From NCBI GenBank assembly GCA_049289295.1, contig JBATLL010000016.1, positions 1 through 64,000 on the forward strand: a DNA stretch of 64,000 bases, in the 5' to 3' direction. The DNA is from BOKV01 sp049289295 (GTDB lineage: Bacteria; Pseudomonadota; Alphaproteobacteria; Rhizobiales; Rhizobiaceae). Of the stretch, positions 8,456 through 19,012 are shown in pieces. Below the pieces are notes generated by a model that was given only the letters and a program-made list of their open reading frames with translations, searched no databases and had not been told where the DNA came from. Position 1 is the first letter of the stretch. Each line of letters opens with the position of its first letter. The position numbers were made by a program, and so were the translations under genes.

Positions 8456-9019
8456 ATGGCACAGGAAAGAAGACCCCGGAACGAGAACCGGGACCGTGAA
8501 GAGCGCGACAGCGAATTCGTCGACAAGCTCGTTCACATCAACCGCGTTGCCAAGGTTGTGAAGGGTGGCCGTCGCTTCGGCTTTGCCGCCCTCGTTGTCG
8601 TTGGCGACCAGAAGGGCCGCGTAGGCTTCGGTCATGGCAAGGCGCGCGAAGTGCCTGAAGCCATCCGCAAGGCAACCGAATCCGCAAAGCGCGACATGAT
8701 TTTCGTGCCGCTGCGCTCCGGCCGCACACTGCATCACGACGTTGAAGGTCGCCATGGTGCTGGCAAGGTCATCCTGCGTTCCGCTTCACCGGGTACCGGC
8801 ATCATCGCCGGCGGTCCGATGCGCGCTGTATTCGAAACGCTGGGTGTGCAGGACGTCGTCGCCAAGTCGATGGGTTCGTCGAACAAGTACAACATGGTTC
8901 GCGCCACTTTCGATGCACTCAAGCGCCAGATGCATCCCAAGGATATCGCCGCCCAGCGCGGACTGAAATATGCAACGCTTCAGGCCCGTCGCAAGGACCT
9001 GATCGGCACAGACGAGTGA
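8456..9019 (+). CDS. rpsE: 30S ribosomal protein S5
   Basis: A 187-residue S5, at the mRNA entry site and important for decoding fidelity. I chose the ATG at 8456 over an in-frame ATG at 8381: it follows GCTAAGGATA, gives the expected MAQERRPRNENRDREERDSE start, and the longer reading frame would run through the hairpin at 8382-8423. The core FVDKLVHINRVAKVVKGGRR and the C-terminal S5 domain are complete. Confidence 0.96.
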   Translation: MAQERRPRNENRDREERDSEFVDKLVHINRVAKVVKGGRRFGFAALVVVGDQKGRVGFGHGKAREVPEAIRKATESAKRDMIFVPLRSGRTLHHDVEGRHGAGKVILRSASPGTGIIAGGPMRAVFETLGVQDVVAKSMGSSNKYNMVRATFDALKRQMHPKDIAAQRGLKYATLQARRKDLIGTDE

Positions 9020-9056
9020 TATCGGTCCTGGGACCAGAAAATACGGGAGCCATGTC

Positions 9057-9251
9057 ATGGCCGCAAAACACAAGAAGATCACGGTTGAGCAGATCGGCAG
9101 CCCGCTGCGCCGCCCAGGCGAACAGCGCGCGACATTGATCGGCCTCGGCCTCAACAAGATGAAGCGCCGTTCGGAGCTCGAAGACACGCCTGCCGTTCGC
9201 GGCATGATCCGCAAGGTCCAGCACCTTGTGCGTGTCGTCGACGAAGCCTGA
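9057..9251 (+). CDS. rpmD: 50S ribosomal protein L30
   Basis: A 64-residue L30 with the family pattern QIGSPLRRPGEQRATLIGLGLNKM (described, not quoted in full elsewhere). It lies between rpsE and rplO as in other proteobacterial spc operons. Length is typical. Confidence 0.95.
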   Translation: MAAKHKKITVEQIGSPLRRPGEQRATLIGLGLNKMKRRSELEDTPAVRGMIRKVQHLVRVVDEA

Positions 9252-9270
9252 GCGTCTGGAGATTTGTGAG

Positions 9271-9756
9271 ATGAAACTCAACGAAATTCGCGACAACGAT
9301 GGTGCTTCCAAGTCCCGCAAGCGGGTAGGGCGCGGCATTGGCTCGGGTTCCGGCAAGACCGGTGGACGCGGCGTCAAGGGACAGAAGTCCCGTTCAGGCG
9401 TTGCGATCAACGGCTTTGAAGGTGGCCAGATGCCCCTTTATCGTCGCCTGCCGAAGCGCGGCTTCACCAATGCCAAGTTCACGAAGCACATGAATGAAGT
9501 GTCCGTGAGCCGCATCCAGGCTGCTGTCGATGCTGGCAAGCTTGACGCCAAGGAAACCGTAACGGTTGAAAGCCTGATCAAGGCTGGCGTGCTGCGTCGT
9601 GCAAAGGATGGCGTTCGCCTCCTTGCAAATGGCGACATCAAGGCCAAGATTAAGTTCGAGATTGCCGGCGCTTCCAAGGCGGCAATCGAAAAGGTTGAAA
9701 AGGCCGGCGGTTCCGTAACCGTGCTGGTCAAGAAGCAGGAAGCCGCAGCGCAGTAA
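9271..9756 (+). CDS. rplO: 50S ribosomal protein L15
   Basis: A 161-residue L15, a late assembly protein. The ATG at 9271 follows GGAGATTTGTGAG and yields the standard MKLNEIRDNDGASKSRKRVG start; an upstream in-frame ATG at 9226 lies inside rpmD and is unlikely. The glycine-rich GRGIGSGSGKTGGRGVKGQK region binds 23S rRNA. Confidence 0.96.
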   Translation: MKLNEIRDNDGASKSRKRVGRGIGSGSGKTGGRGVKGQKSRSGVAINGFEGGQMPLYRRLPKRGFTNAKFTKHMNEVSVSRIQAAVDAGKLDAKETVTVESLIKAGVLRRAKDGVRLLANGDIKAKIKFEIAGASKAAIEKVEKAGGSVTVLVKKQEAAAQ

Positions 9757-9828
9757 GGTCTGCGGCCTCCCCGCGAGGGCGTCACCGGTCACGAGACCGG
9801 CCAGCCTCAATCCAGACCGGAGAGTTTC

Positions 9829-11169
9829 ATGGCTTCTGCCGCTGAACAACTTGCATCAAATCTCAACTTCTCCGCCTTCTCCAAGGCCGAGGAACTCAAG
9901 AAGCGCATCTGGTTCACACTGGGTGCGCTCATTGTTTACAGGCTTGGAACCTATGTTCCGCTGCCCGGCATCAATCCGGAAGCCTATGCGCAGGCGTTTG
10001 GCCAGCAAAGCAAGGGCGTGCTTGGCCTGTTCAACATGTTTTCCGGCGGTGCAGTGGAGCGTCTGGCGATCCTCGCGCTCGGCATCATGCCCTACATTTC
10101 CGCGTCCATCATCATTCAGCTGATGACCTCGATCATTCCAACGCTCGAGCAGTTGAAGAAGGAAGGCGAACAGGGCCGAAAGATCATCAACCAGTATACC
10201 CGCTACGGCACGGTCCTGCTCGGCACCTTGCAGGCCTATGGCATTGCGGTCGGTCTGGAATCAGGCTCCAACATCGTTGCGGATCCCGGCATCTTCTTCC
10301 GCATTTCCACCGTTATAACCCTTGTCGGCGGCACCATGTTCCTCATGTGGCTGGGCGAGCAGATTACTGCACGCGGCATCGGCAACGGGATATCGCTGAT
10401 CATCTTCTCAGGCATCGTGGCTGCGCTGCCATCGGCACTGGCTGGAACACTTGAACTGGGTCGCCAGGGCGCCTTGTCCACGCCGCTCATCATTGCCATT
10501 CTGGTTCTGGCCGCAGCGGTCATCTTCTTCATCGTCTTCATGGAACGCGCGCAGCGCCGCCTTCTGATCCAGTATCCCAAGCGGCAGATTGGCAATCGCA
10601 TGTTCCAGGGCGATTCCTCGCACCTGCCGCTGAAGCTGAACACTTCAGGCGTCATTCCGCCGATCTTTGCTTCCTCGCTGCTGCTCCTGCCGGCCACAGC
10701 CGCCGGATTTGCCAATCGCGAAAGCATGCCGGAATGGCTGGCGACCATCACCGCGACACTGGGCCACGGCCAACCGGCCTACATGGTGCTCTATGCCGCG
10801 CTGATCGCCTTCTTCGCCTTCTTCTACACGGCAATCGTCTTCAATCCGAAGGATACCGCCGACAACCTGAAGCGGCACGGCGGGTTCATTCCCGGCATTC
10901 GTCCAGGCGAACGCACGGCTGAGTACATCGACTACGTTCTGACCCGCATCACGGTTATCGGCGCGATCTACCTGATTATTGTCTGCTTGTTACCCGAATT
11001 TCTAATTTCGGCGACCGGCGTTCCGTTCTATCTGGGTGGCACATCGCTACTTATCGTCGTGAGCGTCACGATGGATACGGTAGCCCAGATCCAGGGTCAT
11101 CTCCTCGCGCATCAGTATGAGGGGCTGGTCAAGAAGTCCCGGTTGCGCGGAGGAAAACGGAACAAATGA
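9829..11169 (+). CDS. secY: Protein translocase subunit SecY
   Basis: A 446-residue inner-membrane protein with ten predicted helices, the channel of the Sec translocon that works with SecE, SecG and SecA. The plug and first helices (GTYVPLPGINPEAY) and the cytosolic loop FNPKDTADNLKRHGGFIPGI are typical. It is the last gene of the spc segment, and its TGA overlaps the adk start as ATGA. Confidence 0.98.
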   Translation: MASAAEQLASNLNFSAFSKAEELKKRIWFTLGALIVYRLGTYVPLPGINPEAYAQAFGQQSKGVLGLFNMFSGGAVERLAILALGIMPYISASIIIQLMTSIIPTLEQLKKEGEQGRKIINQYTRYGTVLLGTLQAYGIAVGLESGSNIVADPGIFFRISTVITLVGGTMFLMWLGEQITARGIGNGISLIIFSGIVAALPSALAGTLELGRQGALSTPLIIAILVLAAAVIFFIVFMERAQRRLLIQYPKRQIGNRMFQGDSSHLPLKLNTSGVIPPIFASSLLLLPATAAGFANRESMPEWLATITATLGHGQPAYMVLYAALIAFFAFFYTAIVFNPKDTADNLKRHGGFIPGIRPGERTAEYIDYVLTRITVIGAIYLIIVCLLPEFLISATGVPFYLGGTSLLIVVSVTMDTVAQIQGHLLAHQYEGLVKKSRLRGGKRNK

Positions 11170-11810
11170 GACTGATACTGCTCGGACCGCCAGGCGCGGG
11201 AAAGGGAACACAGGCCAAGTTGCTTCTCGACCACTACTCCATCCCGCAGCTGTCCACCGGCGACATGTTGCGCGAGGCGGTGGCAGCAAAGACGGAAGTG
11301 GGGCTTCGCGCCAAGGCCATCATGGATTCAGGCAAGCTGGTTTCCGATGAAATCGTCAATGCCATCGTTTCCGAACGCATCGACCAGCCAGACTGCGCCA
11401 GCGGTTTCATCCTCGATGGATATCCGCGCACACTCCAGCAGGCTGATGAACTGGGCCGCATGCTGAAGTCCAAGGGCATTACCCTCGACTCCGTCGTGGA
11501 ACTTGAAGTGAATGATGACCAGCTCGTCGAGCGCGTTGCCGGTCGCTATACCTGCGCCAGGTGCGGCGAGGGCTATCACGACACCTTCAAGCTGCCGAAG
11601 CAGGCCGACACATGCGACCGTTGCGGTGGGCACGAATTCAAGCGCCGCCCGGACGACAATGCCGAGACGATGCGCACGCGCCTTCAGGCCTACTACAAGG
11701 AAACCTCGCCGCTGATCGGCTATTACTATGCCCATGGTGATCTGAAGAAGGTTGATGGCATGGGCGATATTGGCGCAATTCATGCCGCCATCCGCAAGGT
11801 TCTTGACTGA
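11166..11810 (+). CDS. adk: Adenylate kinase (long, zinc-type lid)
   Basis: A 214-residue adenylate kinase (ATP + AMP to 2 ADP). The P-loop GPPGAGKGTQA is at residues 7-17, the AMP-binding region STGDMLREAV follows, and the lid carries a Cys4 set (CARCG ... CDRCG) that usually binds zinc. Its ATG overlaps the end of secY, so it is probably expressed with the spc operon. Confidence 0.97.
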   Translation: MRLILLGPPGAGKGTQAKLLLDHYSIPQLSTGDMLREAVAAKTEVGLRAKAIMDSGKLVSDEIVNAIVSERIDQPDCASGFILDGYPRTLQQADELGRMLKSKGITLDSVVELEVNDDQLVERVAGRYTCARCGEGYHDTFKLPKQADTCDRCGGHEFKRRPDDNAETMRTRLQAYYKETSPLIGYYYAHGDLKKVDGMGDIGAIHAAIRKVLD

Positions 11811-11867
11811 AATACTGTCTTTTCTATCGGGGACAGGAAAAATACGGGTCCGTCAGCTTCCACCTGC

Positions 11868-11896
11868 TTGACTCGACACAGGCGAGTGCGTAAACG
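11868..11896 (+). promoter_or_regulatory. Possible internal promoter before rpsM
   Basis: TTGACT (11868-11873) and TAAACG (11891-11896) are 17 bp apart. The -35 is good and the -10 weak. It lies in the 240-bp gap between adk and rpsM, the longest gap of the ribosomal cluster, so a separate promoter for the alpha operon is plausible. Confidence 0.35.
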
Positions 11897-12051
11897 GACG
11901 GCACTTGCAAAGCGGAAAAGGCCGGTACCGGGTTTTCTAAGGAGAACCGGAGCCGGTCGTTTGATGTTTTGATGAATGCCCGCAAGGGCCGGTCTCCACC
12001 GGACGCGGGAAGATCAACAGCGCCGGCTAGCCGGCCCACATGGAGAAAATC

Positions 12052-12420
12052 ATGGCTCGTATAGCCGGTGTGAACATACCCACAAACAAACGCGTCATCA
12101 TCGCGCTTCAGTACATTCATGGTATTGGACCGAAGGTAGCGGCAGAAATCGTCGAAAAGGTGAACATCGAGGCAGCGCGCCGCGTTCATCAGCTTTCCGA
12201 CGCTGAAGTCCTGCAGATCCGCGAAGTCATTGACCGCGACTACATGGTCGAAGGCGACCTTCGTCGCGACACGTCGATGAACATCAAGCGCCTGATGGAT
12301 CTGGGCTGCTATCGCGGCCTGCGCCATCGCCGTGGCCTTCCGGTCCGTGGACAGCGCACGCATACCAATGCCCGCACCCGCAAGGGCCCGGCAAAGGCAA
12401 TCGCAGGCAAGAAGAAGTAA
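12052..12420 (+). CDS. rpsM: 30S ribosomal protein S13
   Basis: A 122-residue S13, at the top of the 30S head, contacting L5 and tRNA. The ATG at 12052 follows CATGGAGAAAATC and gives the normal MARIAGVNIPTNKRV start; an ATG four codons upstream (12040) would remove the ribosome-binding site. The C-terminal RHRRGLPVRGQRTHTNARTR signature is present. Confidence 0.96.
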   Translation: MARIAGVNIPTNKRVIIALQYIHGIGPKVAAEIVEKVNIEAARRVHQLSDAEVLQIREVIDRDYMVEGDLRRDTSMNIKRLMDLGCYRGLRHRRGLPVRGQRTHTNARTRKGPAKAIAGKKK

Positions 12421-12552
12421 TTGTTGCCGACATCAGCCGAAGAAGGGTGCGCAGGCCATCAGGCACGCACCCCCCCATCTGCTGGTTGTCTGGTCACAGA
12501 CGGTGTAGCCGCTGGAATTACGGCGGCGTAAAGATCGAACGAAAGGAATATC

Positions 12553-12942
12553 ATGGCCAAGGAAGCCGCACGCGTCCGCCGTCGCGAACGCAAGAACATC
12601 ACCTCGGGCGTTGCCCACGTCAACTCAACCTTCAACAACACGATGATTACGATTTCCGATGCCCAGGGCAACGCGATCTCATGGTCGTCGGCCGGTGCGC
12701 AGGGCTTCAAGGGCTCGCGCAAGTCCACGCCTTACGCCGCACAGGTCGCGGCTGAAGACGCTGCCCGCAAGGCCCAGGAACATGGCATGCGCTCGCTGGA
12801 AGTGGAAGTTCGCGGTCCCGGTTCCGGCCGTGAATCCGCACTGCGCGCCCTGCAGGCCGCCGGTTTCCAGATCACCTCGATCCGTGACGTGACCACGATT
12901 CCGCACAATGGCTGCCGCCCGCGCAAGAAGCGCCGCGTCTAA
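12553..12942 (+). CDS. rpsK: 30S ribosomal protein S11
   Basis: A 129-residue S11, on the 30S platform near the E site. It contains GVAHVNSTFNNTMITISD and the C-terminal TTIPHNGCRPRKKRRV of the family. A GAAAGGAATATC ribosome-binding site precedes the ATG. Second gene of the alpha operon. Confidence 0.97.
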   Translation: MAKEAARVRRRERKNITSGVAHVNSTFNNTMITISDAQGNAISWSSAGAQGFKGSRKSTPYAAQVAAEDAARKAQEHGMRSLEVEVRGPGSGRESALRALQAAGFQITSIRDVTTIPHNGCRPRKKRRV

Positions 12943-13045
12943 GCCCGCCCAACCGAACACGGCCGGCAACAAATCCGCATTGCTGGCTGTCTTTGGGAAT
13001 ACGCCACGAAGGGATGGTGGCGCTACAACCTGAAGGGAATACCCC

Positions 13046-14056
13046 ATGATCCAGAAGAACTGGCAGGAACTGATCAAGCCTAACAAGATCGAGATCGTGT
13101 CGAGCTCGCCAACCAAGTCGGTAATCGTTGCCGAGCCGCTCGAGCGCGGCTATGGCCTTACCCTTGGCAACGCGCTTCGCCGTGTCCTTCTTTCCTCGCT
13201 GCAGGGTGCAGCCGTTACTGCCGTACAGATCGACGGCGTTCTGCATGAATTCTCGTCGATTCCCGGCGTTCGTGAAGACGTCACCGATATTGTTCTCAAT
13301 ATCAAGGAAATCGCTATCCGCATGGAGAGCGACACGCCAAAGCGCATGGTTATCCGCAAGGAAGGACCAGGCGTTGTCACGGCAGGTGACATCCAGACCG
13401 TTGGCGATGTTGAAGTCCTCAACCCGGATCACGCGATCTGCACCCTCGATGAAGGTGCCGAAATCCGCATGGAACTGACCGTTTCGACCGGCAAGGGCTA
13501 TGTTGCCGCTGACCGCAATCGCGCCGAAGATGCGCCGATCGGGCTTATCCCCGTCGACAGCCTCTATTCGCCGGTTCGCAAGGTCTCCTACAAGATCGAC
13601 AACACCCGTGAAGGTCAGTATCTCGACTATGACAAGCTGACCATGACGGTGGAAACCGATGGTTCCATTTCGCCTGAAGACGCGGTTGCCTATGCAGCGC
13701 GCATCGTTCAGGACCAGCTCTCGATCTTCGTGAACTTCGAAGAGCCAGTGAAGGAAGTCGTGCAGGAAGAAGTGGCGGAACTCGCCTTCAATCCCGCGCT
13801 GCTCAAGAAGGTCGACGAACTGGAACTTTCCGTGCGTTCGGCCAACTGCCTGAAGAACGACAATATCGTCTATATTGGCGATCTCATCCAGAAGACGGAA
13901 GCCGAGATGCTTCGCACGCCGAACTTCGGCCGCAAGTCACTCAACGAAATCAAGGAAGTGCTGGCCGGCATGGGTCTGCACCTCGGTATGGAAGTGCCCA
14001 CCTGGCCGCCTGAGAATATCGAAGATCTGGCCAAGCGCTACGAAGACCAGTACTGA
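13046..14056 (+). CDS. rpoA: RNA polymerase subunit alpha
   Basis: A 336-residue alpha subunit. The N-terminal domain (residues 1 to about 235) has the assembly motif GYGLTLGNALRRVLLSSL for dimerisation and beta/beta-prime binding. After an acidic linker, the C-terminal domain (about 260-325) carries SVRSANCLKNDNIVYIGDL and LNEIKEVLAGMGLHLGM, which bind UP elements and activators. Length is normal for alphaproteobacteria. Confidence 0.98.
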   Translation: MIQKNWQELIKPNKIEIVSSSPTKSVIVAEPLERGYGLTLGNALRRVLLSSLQGAAVTAVQIDGVLHEFSSIPGVREDVTDIVLNIKEIAIRMESDTPKRMVIRKEGPGVVTAGDIQTVGDVEVLNPDHAICTLDEGAEIRMELTVSTGKGYVAADRNRAEDAPIGLIPVDSLYSPVRKVSYKIDNTREGQYLDYDKLTMTVETDGSISPEDAVAYAARIVQDQLSIFVNFEEPVKEVVQEEVAELAFNPALLKKVDELELSVRSANCLKNDNIVYIGDLIQKTEAEMLRTPNFGRKSLNEIKEVLAGMGLHLGMEVPTWPPENIEDLAKRYEDQY

Positions 14057-14117
14057 TCAATCAACAAGAGGGGGCGGTCTTAAGTGCCAGGCCGTCCCAT
14101 AGAAAAAGGAGAGCGCC

Positions 14118-14546
14118 ATGCGCCACCGCAATCAAGGCCGCAAACTCAATCGTACCGCCAGCCACCGCAAGGCAATGTTTGCCAACATGGCGGCTTCGCT
14201 GATCGAACATGAACAGATCGTCACCACACTGCCAAAGGCAAAGGAACTGCGTTCCGTGGTCGACAAGCTGATCACGCTTGGCAAGCGCGGCGACCTGCAT
14301 GCCCGCCGTCTGGCAATCGCCCAGATCCGCGACGTGGAACAGGCCAAGAAGCTCATCGAGGTTCTGGGACCCCGCTACAAGGATCGCAACGGTGGCTACA
14401 CCCGCGTGCTCAAGGCCGGTTTCCGCTATGGCGATAATGCGCCATTGGCCGTCATCGAGCTGGTTGACCGCGATACCGACGCCAAGGGCGCCAAGGATCG
14501 TGCGCGCATGGAAGCCGCGGAAGCGGAAGGCGCACAGTCCGAATAA
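14118..14546 (+). CDS. rplQ: 50S ribosomal protein L17
   Basis: A 142-residue L17 starting MRHRNQGRKLNRTASHRKAM, with the family core through residue about 120 and a short acidic tail. L17 lies near the nascent-chain exit. It is the last gene of the ribosomal cluster and is followed 24 bp later by a strong terminator. Confidence 0.97.
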   Translation: MRHRNQGRKLNRTASHRKAMFANMAASLIEHEQIVTTLPKAKELRSVVDKLITLGKRGDLHARRLAIAQIRDVEQAKKLIEVLGPRYKDRNGGYTRVLKAGFRYGDNAPLAVIELVDRDTDAKGAKDRARMEAAEAEGAQSE

Positions 14547-14570
14547 TCGCTGATCATTCAGCCTGAAATA

Positions 14571-14600
14571 ATGCCACCGGTTCGCGCCGGTGGCATTTTT
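14571..14600 (+). terminator. Intrinsic terminator of the alpha operon
   Basis: A perfect 10-bp stem (ATGCCACCGG at 14571-14580, CCGGTGGCAT at 14587-14596) with a 6-nt loop runs into TTTTT. It lies directly behind rplQ and marks the end of the ribosomal protein operon. Confidence 0.92.
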
Positions 14601-14756
14601 GTTTTCAACCGTTCGAATTTGCATTTCCCTGCCGCGGGCGGGGCGGTTCATGGCGATTACGCCAGACCCAGATTCCGCCAAAATGATAATTGATCTATAG
14701 GCATCGCCGCCACAGTGCTGGTAAGCTTTACCGATCGAAAAATGGAGGCTGGATCA

Positions 14757-16286
14757 TTGTATCTCAGGATTTGCACCGTCATCCTCGCATCTGCCCTGAT
14801 GCTCACACACCTGACACCCGCGCGTGCGGAATATGGCATCGACGACATGTTCAAGGATGCGCTGGAAAAGCTGCTTCGCCAGGATGATGGACGCGGCAAC
14901 CAGGGCAAGTCCAGCGGGTCGCGTGAGCAGGTGCGTGTTCCTGTAAGCCGGGCGGAAGTCCAGCTTTCCTTTTCACCCGTAGTCAAGCGCGTGTCGGATT
15001 CGGTCGTGAACGTCTATGCGGTGCGCAATCGCCGCGAGCAGCGTTCACCCTTCGAGGGCGATCCTTTCTTCGAACGCTTCTTCGGCCCCGGCGTGTTCGG
15101 ACAGCCGCGCCAGCAGCGCAACCAGAATTCACTCGGTTCAGGCGTGATCGTGTCCGCTGATGGCGTGATCCTGACCAACAACCATGTCATCGAGAACATG
15201 GATGAGGTGAAGGTCGCCCTTACGGACGGTCGCGAATTCGAGTGCGAGATCGTGCTCAAGGATCCTAAATCCGACCTTGCCGTGCTCAAGGTGAAGGAAC
15301 GCGTTCAGCTCAAGCCGGTGGAAATCGGTGATTCCGATCAGGTCGAAGTCGGCGATCTCGTGCTTGCGATAGGCAACCCGTTCGGCGTTGGCCAGACCGT
15401 GACCAGCGGCATCGTTTCAGCTGTCTCCCGCTCGCTTGCCGGGGTCAATGATTATGGCTACTTCATCCAGACAGATGCGTCGATCAACCCCGGCAATTCC
15501 GGTGGCGCGCTCATCGACATGAATGGCCGTCTCATCGGTATCAACACGGCCATCTATACCCGCACCGGCAGTTCGGTCGGCATCGGCTACGCCATTCCCT
15601 CCAACATGACCCAGGTCATACTGCGCTCGTCCAGAACCGGCGACACGGTCGTGCGTCCTTGGATCGGCGCTGATTTCCAGACGGTGACAGCCGAAATCGC
15701 CGAATCGATCGGTTTGCGCAATGCGCGCGGTGCGATCGTGACGTCGCTCGTGAAGGGTGGCCCATCCGAAAGGGCAGGGCTTTCTGTTGGCGATGTCGTG
15801 CTGCGGGTCAACGGGCTTCCGGTGGAGAATGCCGACACACTTGGCTACCGTCTCGATACGGTTGGCACCGGCAACACGGCCGAGTTCACTGTCCTGTCGA
15901 GGGGCAGGCGCAACCAGATCGACATTGCCCTGAGCGCGCCGCCTGAAACCGTCCCCCGTGACGAGCGCGACATGCCCGAAAACACACCGCTATGGGGTGC
16001 GAAGGCTGCCAATCTCTCGCCTGCCGTGGCGGTTGAAGCGGGCGTTCCGGCGGACGCTGAAGGCGTGGTCATTCTCGATGTTGCCCGCAGTTCACCTGCG
16101 GCACAAAACGGCATCAGGCCGGGCGATCTGCTGCGCAAGGTCAACGGTGCCGAAGTGAGGAACTCCAAGCAGCTGGCTGCACTCGTATCGCAGCGTACCC
16201 GTGCCTGGCAGTTCATTGTCGAGCGCAAGGGCCGCACACTCGTGTTCGAACGCAACGGCGCCTTCTTCCGCCAGTTCGTGCAGTGA
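14757..16286 (+). CDS. Do-family periplasmic serine protease (DegP/DegQ type)
   Basis: A secreted trypsin-like protease that degrades or refolds damaged envelope proteins. I place the start at the TTG at 14757, which has GGAGG 8 bp upstream and gives a clean signal peptide ending PARA|EYG; the ATG at 14715 has no such site and would add 14 residues before the signal. From the TTG start the catalytic triad is His143 (TNNHVI), Asp173 (SDLAVL) and Ser248 (NPGNSGGAL). Two PDZ domains follow (about 275-365 and 400-500). Length 509 aa fits the Do family. It stands alone, followed 9 bp later by rarA. Confidence 0.93.
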   Translation: MYLRICTVILASALMLTHLTPARAEYGIDDMFKDALEKLLRQDDGRGNQGKSSGSREQVRVPVSRAEVQLSFSPVVKRVSDSVVNVYAVRNRREQRSPFEGDPFFERFFGPGVFGQPRQQRNQNSLGSGVIVSADGVILTNNHVIENMDEVKVALTDGREFECEIVLKDPKSDLAVLKVKERVQLKPVEIGDSDQVEVGDLVLAIGNPFGVGQTVTSGIVSAVSRSLAGVNDYGYFIQTDASINPGNSGGALIDMNGRLIGINTAIYTRTGSSVGIGYAIPSNMTQVILRSSRTGDTVVRPWIGADFQTVTAEIAESIGLRNARGAIVTSLVKGGPSERAGLSVGDVVLRVNGLPVENADTLGYRLDTVGTGNTAEFTVLSRGRRNQIDIALSAPPETVPRDERDMPENTPLWGAKAANLSPAVAVEAGVPADAEGVVILDVARSSPAAQNGIRPGDLLRKVNGAEVRNSKQLAALVSQRTRAWQFIVERKGRTLVFERNGAFFRQFVQ

Positions 16287-16295
16287 CGCCATTGC

Positions 16296-17612
<1,317 letters not shown>

Positions 17613-17686
17613 TCGCCTGGTTTGATACCGGTCAATGCCTGCCTGCTCAACCACCTACATCATGCAGTCATGAAAAGGAGGTGCCC

Positions 17687-17980
17687 ATGCGCATTTTTTC
17701 CCGTCTGTCGGCAATCGCGGCTGTGGCTGCCCTGTCCCTCTCCAGCCAGGCCTTCGCACAGTCTTCCGATCCCTCATGGCTTGACGATCTGAAGGCACAG
17801 ATCGCCTACGACCATGAATGTGAAGTCAGCTATTTCCTCAACGTGCGGGAAGGCACGCTGGCCGGAAAGATGACATTCGAGGCAAGGATACAGTGCGCCG
17901 ATGGCCGCATGTTCGACGCCAGCCGGATCGGCGAGAACGACCGCTTCGAGTTCAAGCGCTGCGAAATTCAGGTCTGCTGA
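17687..17980 (+). CDS. Small secreted protein of unknown function
   Basis: A 97-residue protein with a signal peptide (RIFSRLSAIAAVAALSLSS then QAFAQ cleavage region). The ATG at 17687 has a consensus AAGGAGG at 17675-17681, which decides against the GTG at 17681. The mature part (about 75 aa) has three to four cysteines (HECEVSY, RIQCAD, KRCEIQVC), consistent with disulfides in the periplasm. I do not recognise the family. It is followed 14 bp later by the HemG-like gene, possibly co-transcribed. Confidence 0.75.
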   Translation: MRIFSRLSAIAAVAALSLSSQAFAQSSDPSWLDDLKAQIAYDHECEVSYFLNVREGTLAGKMTFEARIQCADGRMFDASRIGENDRFEFKRCEIQVC

Positions 17981-17994
17981 CGAGGGATGGGTAA

Positions 17995-18528
17995 ATGCTT
18001 GTCCTGGTCGCTTACGCCACGGTCGAAGGCCAATCGCGCAAGATAGCCAGCCATATGGCCGAAACGCTGGAGAAATCCGGCCATCAGGCCCTGCTTGTCG
18101 ATCTGAACGGGCCGGGTTTTGCACTCCCCGGCACATTTGACCGGGCGATCCTGTGCGGCTCGATCCATATCGGCCGATACCCGCCCGCGCTCGTGAGCTT
18201 CGTGTCGAACTGGAAATCGGAACTGATGGCAAGGCCATGCGCACTGGTCACGGTGTCGCTCGCGATAGCAAGCGAGGTCGCCGAGGAGGTAAGGGAAGCG
18301 CAGGCATTCCCGCTAGTCCTTGCCAGCACGACCGGCTTCAAGGCGGACATGCTGCACCATGCAGCCGGTGCGTTGAAATATCTCGAATATGATTTTTTCA
18401 AGCGCTGGATGATGCGCCGGATAGCGACCAAGGAGGGCGGTCCGGATGACGTCAGCAAGGATCATGAACTGACCGACTGGAAGGCGCTTGACGCCTTTGT
18501 CGCGGACTTCATCGCCCTCGAACGCTAG
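17995..18528 (+). CDS. hemG: Flavodoxin-fold protoporphyrinogen oxidase, HemG type
   Basis: A 177-residue flavodoxin-like protein. The FMN-binding loop VAYATVEGQSRKIA is at residues 4-17 and the C-terminal part has the HemG-type GGPDDVSKDHELTDWK block that matches the end of E. coli HemG, the menaquinone-dependent oxidase of haem synthesis. Most alphaproteobacteria use HemJ, so this could be a second enzyme or a HemG-like flavodoxin with another job. No other haem gene is nearby. Confidence 0.75.
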   Translation: MLVLVAYATVEGQSRKIASHMAETLEKSGHQALLVDLNGPGFALPGTFDRAILCGSIHIGRYPPALVSFVSNWKSELMARPCALVTVSLAIASEVAEEVREAQAFPLVLASTTGFKADMLHHAAGALKYLEYDFFKRWMMRRIATKEGGPDDVSKDHELTDWKALDAFVADFIALER

Positions 18529-18559
18529 ACGGCTTCGGGAACTGCAGGTTTCAGGACTG

Positions 18560-19012
18560 TCATGAGGTGACCTTGCCAGCAAGGCGACGGTCAATTTCCA
18601 GTTCGACCGTGCGCATGGCAGCCGCAACCCGTCTCAAAGCGATGCTGATCGGCATCAGCCGCTTCAGCACAAGATGTCCATGCGCAAGGCATCCGGCCAA
18701 TAGCAGGCCACCAGTCATGGTGATGGATATCGCATGGGCCGGAGCAAGCAGGGGCGCGCGCCCGGCTGACCAGGCATGGATAGCGTCGACGCCCGCAAGC
18801 AACACACAGGCTGCAGCGGCCAGGCCCAGTGACTTGCGAAGCGCACCGGTCGATCTTTGTTCGACATAGGCTCTGAAGCCTTCGAGCAGCTTGCGCACTG
18901 AATCACGCCTGGCGAGCAATTGCCGCCCGCTTGCCGCATCTTGATTGTCCATGGATGCCTTTATCCGGTTTGCCGTCAGGATCAGCATCATGAGATCGCG
19001 GTCCCGCATCAT
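18560..19012 (-). CDS. Putative membrane protein of unknown function
   Basis: A 150-residue protein with two hydrophobic segments (about residues 59-77 and 88-110) and charged ends. I start it at 19012, where ATG overlaps the TGA of the upstream gene as ATGA; a longer in-frame version from 19282 would cover that gene entirely. The N-terminal half looks helical and polar. No family recognised. It probably forms a pair with the preceding small membrane gene. Confidence 0.6.
   Translation of the reverse strand: MMRDRDLMMLILTANRIKASMDNQDAASGRQLLARRDSVRKLLEGFRAYVEQRSTGALRKSLGLAAAACVLLAGVDAIHAWSAGRAPLLAPAHAISITMTGGLLLAGCLAHGHLVLKRLMPISIALRRVAAAMRTVELEIDRRLAGKVTS

Noticed and set aside
8381..8456. 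Upstream ATG start for S5 (at 8381)
   Set aside because: The frame would cover the hairpin, has no ribosome-binding site and adds residues foreign to S5.
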